Origin: Paenibacillus aceris
GTDB taxonomy: Bacteria; Bacillota; Bacilli; Paenibacillales; NBRC-103111
NCBI RefSeq assembly: GCF_017874035.1
Contig: NZ_JAGGKV010000006.1
Location: forward strand, 327,301 to 391,300
Length of the DNA: 64,000 bases
Reading direction: 5' to 3'
Shown here: positions 8,801 to 16,665 of the stretch, one piece after another
Position numbering within the stretch: the stretch's first letter is position 1
Layout of the letters: the number at the start of each line of letters is the position of its first letter
Translations under genes and position numbers: made by a program
Notes under the pieces: generated by a model
Seen by the model: the letters and a program-made list of their open reading frames with translations, nothing else
Database searches by the model: none
Told to the model about the DNA's origin: nothing

Positions 8801-10698
8801 TTATTACTGTTAGCTGGAAAGCGAATAATAACTTCTGTACCGACGTTTCTTTGGCTTGTAAACTCGATATGCCCTTTCATATTTTCAATAATCTGAAAAG
8901 AAACCGTTAATCCAAGCCCCGTTCCCTTCTTTTTGGTGGAATAGTACGGTACTCCCAGCTGGGCCAGCTGTTCTGCTTCAATGCCCTCCCCATTATCTTT
9001 AATATGTATACAAACCTCCCCATACTTTTCATACGCCAATATGTTCACCAATCCATCATCCTGGAAAGCTTCGATACTATTTTTGATTAGATTAATCAAT
9101 ACTTGTTTCAATTTTGATGAGTTGCCTTGGATGCTCAAATGATCAGGGACATCAACGGTTATCCTTCCATTATGCAGCGCAACCAAAGGAAAAATAATTC
9201 CTTCGATTTGCCTAAATTCATTGAAGAGATTTAACTCGTTAATCTCCTCCCCTTGCGGCTTTGAGAAGGTCAAGAAATCCGTAATAATGACGGAAGCCCG
9301 ATCAAGCTCCTCTATGGCGATTTTCATATACGCCTGGCTCTTCTCATCCGATCGGGAGGCAACAAGCTGCAAAAAGCCTCGTGTTACTTGCAGCGGATTT
9401 CTCACCTCATGGGCAATTGAAGCCGCTAATTGACTTATGATTTCCATTTTTTCAGATTGTTGGAGCTGATGATTGTAGAATTCAAGTTCTTTAGAATAAT
9501 TAATAATCTGTTCCTGATTGATGGCAAAGCGCCTTCCCATTATTACAATCAGGGCTATAATGAATCCTAAAATCCCCCATTTCCATAAAAAAATTTGTTT
9601 GTTCTGTGAATTCACATAGTAGAAGATAAGGTCCAGTGTACTCATAAAAGCAAGTGAGGCAAAGCCGGCAGAAAATATAACAGCTTCCTTGTTCCCTCTG
9701 AACATGAGTAAAATTGATGATCCAATGAGTAAACTAAATTGAAGAATCATAATTGTTCCCAAGATCGTAGCAGATATAAAAAAATAAACATGATTAAATC
9801 GATAATCATTCAGTACGTTAACAAGCAAGGAAAGGATTACAAATACGGAATACATCGTTTGAAACTTTCTAACCCAAGAAATTACCTTATATTTACCTTC
9901 GCCAAAAATTCGCTCAAAGTAAAATGTAAGTGCAGGCAAAAAGACACTTAGTGAAATATCAAAGCTGGCACTATACAGAGATCCATATTTCGGGAAGCTT
10001 GCATACAGGAAAGGGCTGTACGTAATAAAAATGATACCAAGTGATATAAAAAGCACACTAACTAAAACCCAATCTGTAAAAATGGCTCTTTTCAGGAATA
10101 TTGAACCAATCAACATTATTGCAGCTATAAATAGAAATGCACAACCTAGAATAATATTTTGTAAGGCACCAAGTATAAAGGATCTCAATAAGATATCATA
10201 ATGTTCCAGCGCTATCGCTGAAATTATACCCATACGTCCCATTGAAGTTTCCAGCTTCATGAAAATAGTTTTTCCGTGGTCTTCACTGCTAAGATGAAAT
10301 AGACTACTTTGTTGATCATAATAAAAATTAAATTTATTTTCTTGGACTAAGCCTTGCCCAACATACACCGAAAGGTGCTGTGCGTATATACCTTGAATAT
10401 ACGCCCCATAGTTTTCAGGAATTTGAGAAGGTAGTTTAATTCTAATCCACGCCGTTGTGACTTCTCTCGGTTTCTTTGGAATGGCTTCACCGCTCTTAAC
10501 CGTTATCCACTGTTGAGAAGGTGAATCAGACATGACACCTGCAAGCCCCTCCGGCGGACTCCCCCACATGATTTCCCATTCAGGAATCGCTTTCAATTTT
10601 TCTTGTTTTTGATTGGTATATGCTTGGGTAATCAAGAATCCACAACCCACTATGGCAATCAATATCCATAGCCAACGCGTATGATATAGCCGCTTCAT
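8797..10698 (-). CDS. Seven-helix (7TMR-DISM-like) sensor histidine kinase, orphan
   Basis: 633 residues. Helix at 9-25, extracellular beta-rich domain about 35-160 resembling 7TMR-DISM extracellular modules ('TTAWIRIKLPS'), then seven membrane helices about 170-390. The cytoplasmic kinase has its phospho-acceptor His430 in 'SIAHEVRNPLQVTRGFLQL', an N-box 'KQVLINLIKNSIEA', and G-boxes 'DNGEGIE' and 'GTGLGLTVSFQII'. The H-box is like those of sporulation-type kinases (KinB/KinC class) that feed the Spo0F/Spo0A phosphorelay. There is no response-regulator gene next to it. It converges on the precursor-peptide gene, which makes it the natural candidate receptor for that peptide, as ComP is for ComX. 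This link is inferred from position only. Confidence 0.85.
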   Translation of the reverse strand: MKRLYHTRWLWILIAIVGCGFLITQAYTNQKQEKLKAIPEWEIMWGSPPEGLAGVMSDSPSQQWITVKSGEAIPKKPREVTTAWIRIKLPSQIPENYGAYIQGIYAQHLSVYVGQGLVQENKFNFYYDQQSSLFHLSSEDHGKTIFMKLETSMGRMGIISAIALEHYDILLRSFILGALQNIILGCAFLFIAAIMLIGSIFLKRAIFTDWVLVSVLFISLGIIFITYSPFLYASFPKYGSLYSASFDISLSVFLPALTFYFERIFGEGKYKVISWVRKFQTMYSVFVILSLLVNVLNDYRFNHVYFFISATILGTIMILQFSLLIGSSILLMFRGNKEAVIFSAGFASLAFMSTLDLIFYYVNSQNKQIFLWKWGILGFIIALIVIMGRRFAINQEQIINYSKELEFYNHQLQQSEKMEIISQLAASIAHEVRNPLQVTRGFLQLVASRSDEKSQAYMKIAIEELDRASVIITDFLTFSKPQGEEINELNLFNEFRQIEGIIFPLVALHNGRITVDVPDHLSIQGNSSKLKQVLINLIKNSIEAFQDDGLVNILAYEKYGEVCIHIKDNGEGIEAEQLAQLGVPYYSTKKKGTGLGLTVSFQIIENMKGHIEFTSQRNVGTEVIIRFPANSNK

Positions 10699-10720
10699 GC
10701 TTCACCATCCTCGCCGAAAC

Positions 10721-10873
10721 TTAACTCACAATACTTAACAATGAATTGATTTCGACAAGATCATAAATTTTCCCTTCTTTTTCCAAGTAAACATTAGGCA
10801 AACAAATATGGGACTGTATCAGAAAGTCAAGAATGTCCTGAACACACCCCTTACCGCTACGCGGATATGCCAT
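10721..10873 (-). CDS. Possible 50-residue protein or gene remnant upstream of the kinase
   Basis: An ATG at 10873 opens 50 codons ending 22 bp before the kinase start on the same strand. The peptide contains 'GKGCVQDILDFLIQSH' and 'VYLEKEGKIYDLVEINSLL', which reads like genuine protein rather than random sequence. The frame stays open for 12 codons upstream of the ATG (to a TAG), so it may also be the 3' remnant of a longer gene. No strong ribosome-binding site is visible. Its place, just before a membrane histidine kinase, is where comX sits relative to comP, but it has no Trp and I cannot call it a pheromone. I do not recognise the family. Confidence 0.35.
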   Translation of the reverse strand: MAYPRSGKGCVQDILDFLIQSHICLPNVYLEKEGKIYDLVEINSLLSIVS

Positions 10874-10954
10874 GATTGAAGCCAAGATCCATGATTTTCC
10901 GCGGAACTAAGCATTTTGAACGATTGAAGGGAACTCGCTCCCCCGCCCCAACAA

Positions 10955-10992
10955 CAAAAAAGCCATCAGGGCTTCAAATCACCCTGACGGCT
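10955..10992 (-). terminator. Intrinsic terminator of the yhaM-like gene
   Basis: On the minus strand, AGCCGTCAGGG and CCCTGATGGCT form a stem with one mismatch, followed by TTTTTTG. The hairpin could also act on the plus strand (CTATTTTT). Confidence 0.8.
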
Positions 10993-10998
10993 CTATTT

Positions 10999-11955
10999 TT
11001 ATAAGTTCAATCGGTACATCGCCTTATTCTCTAATCCGCGAATCATCGGCGTCCAGGCATCCGTCTCCGGAGTTACTTGCAAAGTATCCTCAACCATCTG
11101 CAGCTTTGCGTCCATCGAATCGATATAGTGCAATGCAACAGCTTCAGGAATTTGCGGCAGCACCGGGCTTCCCCATTCCGGCAAATTATGATGCGACAGC
11201 ACGATATGCTGCAGGCCAATAACTACATCGGACTGCAGATCCAATCCGTGATGCAAAGCTGCCTCCGTAATCCAATTCGACGCCATCGAAATGTGGCCGA
11301 GCAGCTTGCCCTGCACGCTGTACTCTGTGACAATCCCCAGCTGGGCGATCATCTCTTCCGGCTTCGCAATATCATGCAAAATAATACCTGCTTTGATCAG
11401 ATCCGGATTAAGAAATGGGCGCTGCTTGCAAATGAATTCACCAATTTCCAGCATCCGTACGATATGATACGCTAACCCGGCGAAGTACGCATGATGGTGT
11501 GTTTTGGCCGCAGGATAATGGTTGAGCTTATCCCCTACCTTCGTCACGCAGAAGGAAACGATAGCTTTAATACTGGGATTAGTAATGCTTTCCAATACGG
11601 CATTTATGGTATGAAGAAGATCGACTGGGCCTATGGGAGCCGACCGGATGAAATCTGTCATTTGAACGCCATCTTCAGGCAGTACTTTACGTATTCTACC
11701 AATTTTCACTTGCAATCTATCGCGATAGGTTTGAACGAGCCCCTGAACCTTCACCAATGTCATTGGGAAAAAGGTTTCCTTATCCGTAGCGCTGACATCC
11801 CACATTTTCGCCGAAATTTGCCCGCTGGCGTCGCACAGCACGATATCCATGAAATCCTTGGCAGGCGTCGTATTCGTTTGTTTAATTTCTAATTCTTTAA
11901 TGAGATAAAAACCAACAAATTCTTCTGGTGCTTGAAGCTGCTTAATTAATGTCAT
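10999..11955 (-). CDS. yhaM: 3'-5' exoribonuclease YhaM family
   Basis: 318 residues from the ATG at 11955 (GGAGG 8 bases upstream); a longer frame adds 7 residues that contain this site. The N-terminal OB-fold (about 10-95, 'DFMDIVLCDASGQISAKMWD') precedes an HD phosphohydrolase domain with 'AKTHHHAYFAGLAYHIVRML', the HD pair 'AGIILHDIAKPEEM', and later 'LQHIVLSHHNLPEWGSPVLP'. This is the architecture of B. subtilis YhaM, a Mn-dependent 3'-5' exonuclease acting on RNA and single-stranded DNA. It lies 85 bp downstream of the VWA gene on the same strand, so it might be reached by readthrough from the MoxR operon. It has its own terminator. Confidence 0.9.
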   Translation of the reverse strand: MTLIKQLQAPEEFVGFYLIKELEIKQTNTTPAKDFMDIVLCDASGQISAKMWDVSATDKETFFPMTLVKVQGLVQTYRDRLQVKIGRIRKVLPEDGVQMTDFIRSAPIGPVDLLHTINAVLESITNPSIKAIVSFCVTKVGDKLNHYPAAKTHHHAYFAGLAYHIVRMLEIGEFICKQRPFLNPDLIKAGIILHDIAKPEEMIAQLGIVTEYSVQGKLLGHISMASNWITEAALHHGLDLQSDVVIGLQHIVLSHHNLPEWGSPVLPQIPEAVALHYIDSMDAKLQMVEDTLQVTPETDAWTPMIRGLENKAMYRLNL

Positions 11956-12040
11956 TTTAGTTCCTCCACATGTCATTAGGAACTATTATACTATGAAAAT
12001 GGAGGAATGGCTGAAATGATTCAAAAGATTCGCCCCCTCC

Positions 12041-13246
12041 CTATTTCCCCTGCTTCACACGCTCCGCAAGCACCGAAAGATCATGCCCTTTTAAAGCCCC
12101 TTCAATTAATTCCGGCAGCTTATCCGGCGAACAACCAAAGCAAGGAATACCGTGTTGGGACAGCTTTTTGGCAACCGTTTCGTCATAGGAAGGCACACCC
12201 TGATCGGATAAAGCGAGCAGACAGATCGTTTTCACACCAGCCTCGTGCAGGTCGACAAGCCTTTGCATCATTTCCGTTCGATTGCCGCCCTCATAGAGGT
12301 CCGAGACCAAAATAAACAGCGTTTTCTTCGGCTCCGTGATAAAAGATGAACAGTAGGAGACGGATTTGTTAATATCGGTCCCTCCGCCAAGCTGAATGCC
12401 AAACAGCATATCGACGGGATCCTCCGCACACTGCTCGCTCAAATCTACAACCTCGGTGTCAAAAGCAACGACACGCGTATCCAGTGCCGGCATACTGGCA
12501 AATATCGAACCAATGATGGACGCGTATATCACAGATCCCGCCATTGAACCACTCTGGTCGATATCGAGGATGACCGTCCACTCCTTGCTTCGGCGGGCAC
12601 GGTCGAAGAAATACACCTTTTCCGGCAGCAGGAGCCCGCGCTCTTTGTCGTAGTGCTTGAGATTTTTGCGGATGGTTGTGTTCCAATCCAGTCCTGTGGC
12701 CGACGGCAGCGGCGAATGCTGCCTCCGATTTAGCGCACCAGTAACCGCCCGACGCAAATCCTGAGAAAGCCGCTTGACGATTTCATCGACAACAGCTTTG
12801 ACTAGCTGCCTCGCGGTTTCTTTCGTTTTCTCCGGTATTTTGCCTTTCAGCGCCATTAACGTGGCTACCATCTGGATGTCCGGTTTCACTTGGGACAAAA
12901 GCTCAGGCTCAAACAGGAGCTGTTTCAAGCCTTTGCGCTCGATGGCATCAGCTTGGATGACGGACACGACATCCGGCGGAAAAAAAGTACGGATATCGCC
13001 TAGCCACTTAGCGAGCTTAGGGGACGATGCTCCCAGCCCTGCTTGACGGGAGCCGCCTGCATCCGGTCCGGTACTGGCGCCGCTGACCGAAGTGTCGTCA
13101 TAGATGGCAGCCAGCGCCTCATCCATAAGCCTCGACTCTTCGTCGAGAATGGCGCTGCCGGAGCCGTAAGACTGCAGCTTTTCTTCGGAAGCCGCACCCA
13201 GAATCAGCCGCCAACGGTTCAATTGTTCTTGATCGATCGTTGTCAT
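12041..13246 (-). CDS. VWA-domain protein of YehL-type MoxR system (CoxE/YehP-like)
   Basis: 401 residues. The C-terminal half is a von Willebrand factor A domain with a complete MIDAS: 'ILDIDQSGSMAGSVIYASII' (DxSxS), a central Thr in 'LGGGTDINKSV', and Asp in 'LFILVSDLYEGG'. The N-terminal half is helical and contains 'LGDIRTFFPPDVVSVIQADA', also seen in YehP/CoxE-like proteins. VWA proteins encoded with MoxR AAA+ ATPases usually work as partner or adaptor, binding Mg2+ and presenting a substrate for remodelling. The gene starts 3 bp after the DUF5682 stop, so translation is probably coupled. It is the last gene of the five-gene operon. Confidence 0.88.
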   Translation of the reverse strand: MTTIDQEQLNRWRLILGAASEEKLQSYGSGSAILDEESRLMDEALAAIYDDTSVSGASTGPDAGGSRQAGLGASSPKLAKWLGDIRTFFPPDVVSVIQADAIERKGLKQLLFEPELLSQVKPDIQMVATLMALKGKIPEKTKETARQLVKAVVDEIVKRLSQDLRRAVTGALNRRQHSPLPSATGLDWNTTIRKNLKHYDKERGLLLPEKVYFFDRARRSKEWTVILDIDQSGSMAGSVIYASIIGSIFASMPALDTRVVAFDTEVVDLSEQCAEDPVDMLFGIQLGGGTDINKSVSYCSSFITEPKKTLFILVSDLYEGGNRTEMMQRLVDLHEAGVKTICLLALSDQGVPSYDETVAKKLSQHGIPCFGCSPDKLPELIEGALKGHDLSVLAERVKQGK

Positions 13247-13249
13247 AGG

Positions 13250-15610
13250 CTACAAATCTCCAAAATCAAAATCATTGAGCTCATCCAGCTTCCCCTTCTC
13301 TTCCTCACTTAAAGGCTGCTGCAATGCAGCTCCTGTTATATCTGCGTCAACCTCCCAGATATCGCCCATCATTTCAGCTACCGCTGCCTTCTCCCGAGGC
13401 TCGAACGAACCAAATGCTCGCCGCAGAAAAACAAGTGAACGATGGAAAGCCTCTTTGTCCAGCGATCCGATATACGCATCAAGCTGCTGCCAAAGCGTCA
13501 CCCTCGAAAGCAAAGCATAGCGGTTGCGCATTGACATCCCTTCGAACCAGCCTGCCCCAAGATCAACAGGAATCCCCGGTGAGAGCCGGCGAGACACTTC
13601 TTGCGCTACACGATCATCCGGAATTTCGTTACGCTCAAGCAAAATAGCGAAGGCGAGGCCCGACAATTTCGCATTGCGGTCATCGCGCGAAGCCAGCTCT
13701 TGAAGTTTACTAAACCACAACCCGTCATCCACTACTTCGAACTCGTCTTGGGCAATGGTATGGAGCGATTGCATAGCATGAATTACGCCATGAGCGGCAT
13801 CATCGTTGCAGCTGGAAGCGTCCATGAGCAGCAGCGTTCCTCTAAGGAACAACTGCTGGAGCAGCGGGATAAGGCTGCTTGTTTCAATTCGGCGGATGGA
13901 TCCATATCGGATCAAAACCGACAACTCATAAGCAGATAGGGCTACTTGCTCAAAGCTGCCCGCATCCACAGCAAGTCCTTGCAGCGTGGATTTGGCTTGC
14001 GCCATCAGCTCTGTCAAATCACAATCACAGGCGATCCGAATAATGCGCGAAGCTTCTGCAATATCGCGGCATTCCTCCAGCCGCTCCTTCAGCACGAAAG
14101 CAGCCGCCAGCTCGATCGTCTCCCCTTTCAGGGTTGACTCCACTGCCTGGATTTCGGCTTCCGGCGTCCATTGCAGCACCCACATCTCCGCCCAAGAAGC
14201 GGAGGCTTGGTTCACTCTTTGCTTCTTGGCAAAGCTAATGCCCAGCAGCTCCAGCCGCTGTAAGAGAATAGACCGCTTCAAATCCTGAAACGCGGCTTCT
14301 TCTGATTTCACCCTGCGGTTTTCACGCAAATCCAGCTCCAGCGTTGCGGCTACCGTTGATTTATACTTCTCAAGCTTAAGCCTCTTGAGCTCCCTGTTCA
14401 GGTCGTCTTGAATCGGCGTCTGACTAACGCCTTCGGGCAACCTGCCGATAGCTGTGCCGATATCCGTTCTTGCCAAGGCTTCGGCAATAGTCGAGCGCTC
14501 CCCATAACCGAGACAGACTGTCGCCGCGTCCCGCAAATCTTTCCACGTTGGCTGACTTCCCTCATGCAAAGCAGCTAGCGCCTCCGCCAGCCTTACTGCC
14601 TCGATGAGCGAAGCTGTAGATCTATGCGTCCCGTGCTCCCTGAGATGAGCGGCTGCCTGCGAAAAATACAAAGCAGGGAGCCGCTTCAGATCCCCCTTTT
14701 GCAGACACTGCCAGAAGAGTTCGAAATAGGCAGGAGCCTGATTCCCAGCCCCATAGCCAGAATGCGACGAAAGCTTATAGTAGGAATAAGGCATCAACGT
14801 AAGCTTCGTTGTCGTTTTGGGCAGCCCTTTCAGCTCTTTGTCCGTCATGGCAGGGAAACGAAAATCCATGGCGGATGCATGGTGTGCGCCTGTAACGACG
14901 ACGATTTTCTCAGGGGCGTGACCGGATGCTATGGTTTCTTGAATTTTACGCCGCATGTACGCTTCCCGAATCTCATTGTAAGCCGCTTCCTGCGGTGCAA
15001 GCTTCATCTCCTGCCGAGCGGTTAGCTCCCGCATTTGCAATGAAAATTGATAGATCCCTTGCCGGTAGGCGTCTTTCTCTAGATTATGCTCAAAATTCCG
15101 CTCCCAATAAGCCTCGTAATCCGGTTCTTCCGACAACTCAGCAAGCCGCTCATAAAGTGTCCTCTGCTCGCGGACATACGTCCGAAAATCGCCGGCGTTT
15201 GCATCTTCAGCGGAAAATATTTGGCTCTGCCTTTGCTCATACAAGGCCAACGCATGCTCAGAAGGCAAATCTATAAACTCAGCCTGCGCAGCATTTCTGC
15301 TTGCCCATTGAAAAGCCTGATACTCAGGTGAGTATGCGGCATAAGGATACAACAAGGTTCTTACGGGCAATCCATCCGTGTACGCTAAAATAGCAACCGG
15401 CGGGACAACTCCGCTCGACGATAACTCTTCGATAAACGGGCTTGCGTCGCTAGGCCCTTCGACGAGCACAGCTGTCGGCTTGATGTCATCCAAGAAAGCA
15501 AGGAGATGGTAAGCACCTGCAGGAGATAAATGCCGTATACCGAAAACATGAAACCCCGAACTGTGAGCTAGTTGTTCATCTCCGAGCACGCGAAGTACAG
15601 ATTTCTCCAT
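13250..15610 (-). CDS. DUF5682 family protein (TraB/ChaN-like N-terminus)
   Basis: 786 residues, cytosolic, with no signal peptide. The N-terminus has 'GFHVFGIRHLSPAGAYHLL', 'PTAVLVEGPSDASPFIEEL' and 'KIVVVTGAHHASAMDF'. The spacing of His, Glu and the 'GAHH' motif resembles the TraB/ChaN/EreA superfamily, in which such residues form a putative metal or hydrolase site. That superfamily link is my inference. The rest is helical and Leu-rich. It overlaps the end of the MoxR gene by 43 bp, with GGGG 7 bases before its ATG. As I recall, E. coli YehM in the yehLMPQ cluster belongs to the same family, so it is a fixed partner of this MoxR/VWA set. The substrate is unknown. Confidence 0.82.
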   Translation of the reverse strand: MEKSVLRVLGDEQLAHSSGFHVFGIRHLSPAGAYHLLAFLDDIKPTAVLVEGPSDASPFIEELSSSGVVPPVAILAYTDGLPVRTLLYPYAAYSPEYQAFQWASRNAAQAEFIDLPSEHALALYEQRQSQIFSAEDANAGDFRTYVREQRTLYERLAELSEEPDYEAYWERNFEHNLEKDAYRQGIYQFSLQMRELTARQEMKLAPQEAAYNEIREAYMRRKIQETIASGHAPEKIVVVTGAHHASAMDFRFPAMTDKELKGLPKTTTKLTLMPYSYYKLSSHSGYGAGNQAPAYFELFWQCLQKGDLKRLPALYFSQAAAHLREHGTHRSTASLIEAVRLAEALAALHEGSQPTWKDLRDAATVCLGYGERSTIAEALARTDIGTAIGRLPEGVSQTPIQDDLNRELKRLKLEKYKSTVAATLELDLRENRRVKSEEAAFQDLKRSILLQRLELLGISFAKKQRVNQASASWAEMWVLQWTPEAEIQAVESTLKGETIELAAAFVLKERLEECRDIAEASRIIRIACDCDLTELMAQAKSTLQGLAVDAGSFEQVALSAYELSVLIRYGSIRRIETSSLIPLLQQLFLRGTLLLMDASSCNDDAAHGVIHAMQSLHTIAQDEFEVVDDGLWFSKLQELASRDDRNAKLSGLAFAILLERNEIPDDRVAQEVSRRLSPGIPVDLGAGWFEGMSMRNRYALLSRVTLWQQLDAYIGSLDKEAFHRSLVFLRRAFGSFEPREKAAVAEMMGDIWEVDADITGAALQQPLSEEEKGKLDELNDFDFGDL

Positions 15611-16665
15611 GTCGATCCCCGCTTTTTCATCACATTTTCAAGATATTCCTTCCAAACGAGACGATCCTTCTCTTCATCCTTCACAATCGCTCCCTGCAGC
15701 CCGGCCGCCATATCCTCTTCTGTAATCTTGCCGCTGCCGAAGCTGCCCGCAAGCGCCATGCTGCCCGTCAGCAGCGAGATCGCTTCAGCCGTCGAAATGA
15801 CACCGCTCGGCCCTTTCACCTTCTCTTTGCCGTCGAGCGTCGTTCCGCTGCGCAGTTCGCGGAAAATCGTCACAACCTTCCGCACCGCCTCCTCGTCCGG
15901 GAGCGTTGCTTTCAGCTCATAGCTGGCGGATATTTCACTAACCCGCTTGCGGACAATTTCCACTTCCGTCTCGATATCTGAAGGTGACGGAAGCACAATG
16001 ATGTTGAAGCGTCGCTTCAAAGCCGCAGACATCTCGTTCACGCCACGGTCTCGCGTGTTCGCTGTTGCGATGATGGAGAAGCCTCTGGCCGCGAATACTT
16101 CTCTGCCTAGCTCCGGAATCGAGATCGTCTTCTCCGATAGAATCGAGATCAAGGCGTCCTGCACCTCAGACGCACAGCGTGAAATCTCTTCGAAACGGGC
16201 GATTCCGCCGGTTTCCATCGCCCGGAATATCGGGCTTTTGATAATGGCTGTATCCGAAGGACCTTGCGCCAGCAGCATTGCATAGTTCCAAGAATATCGA
16301 ATATGCTCCTCACTGGTCCCTGCTGTTCCTTGAATCACCTTACTGGAATCCCCGGTAATAGCTGCCGTCAAATTTTCCGAAAGCCATGACTTCGCCGTCC
16401 CCGGTTCCCCGATCAACATGAGAGCCCGGTCCGTCAAAAGTGTCGCGATCGCCATTTCTACAAGCCTTTTGTTCCCAATGTATTTGGGCGTAATATGAAC
16501 ACCCTTTACCTGTCCGCCTGTCAGGAACGTTAGTACAGCTTTCGGAGAAAGCTGCCATCCGGCTGGCTTCGCATCCTGATCCAATTTCTTTAAAGCTTCC
16601 AGCTCCTCCAGGTATAGCCTTTCGGAAGGTAATCTTACGACATCTTGCTTCTGATCCATCCCCAT
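15568..16665 (-). CDS. MoxR-type AAA+ ATPase (YehL-like)
   Basis: 365 residues. Walker A 'LMLIGEPGTAKSWLSENL', Walker B region 'GGIARFEEISRCASEVQDAL', sensor 1 'GFSIIATANTRDRGVNEMSA', arginine finger 'ALKRRFNIIVLPSP'. The signature 'GEPGTAKS' and the helix-2 insert 'IIKSPIFRAMETGG' mark the MoxR clade. MoxR ATPases act as chaperone-like remodellers together with VWA partners, and both genes are in this operon. The start at 16665 (or ATG 16659) overlaps the HEAT gene by about 31 bp. The end overlaps the DUF5682 gene. These overlaps show a fixed stoichiometric unit. Confidence 0.9.
   Translation of the reverse strand: MGMDQKQDVVRLPSERLYLEELEALKKLDQDAKPAGWQLSPKAVLTFLTGGQVKGVHITPKYIGNKRLVEMAIATLLTDRALMLIGEPGTAKSWLSENLTAAITGDSSKVIQGTAGTSEEHIRYSWNYAMLLAQGPSDTAIIKSPIFRAMETGGIARFEEISRCASEVQDALISILSEKTISIPELGREVFAARGFSIIATANTRDRGVNEMSAALKRRFNIIVLPSPSDIETEVEIVRKRVSEISASYELKATLPDEEAVRKVVTIFRELRSGTTLDGKEKVKGPSGVISTAEAISLLTGSMALAGSFGSGKITEEDMAAGLQGAIVKDEEKDRLVWKEYLENVMKKRGSTWRNLYFACSEMNN

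Noticed and set aside
10721..10873. ComX pheromone call for the 50-codon frame
   Set aside because: No Trp and no ComX pattern; only its position is suggestive.
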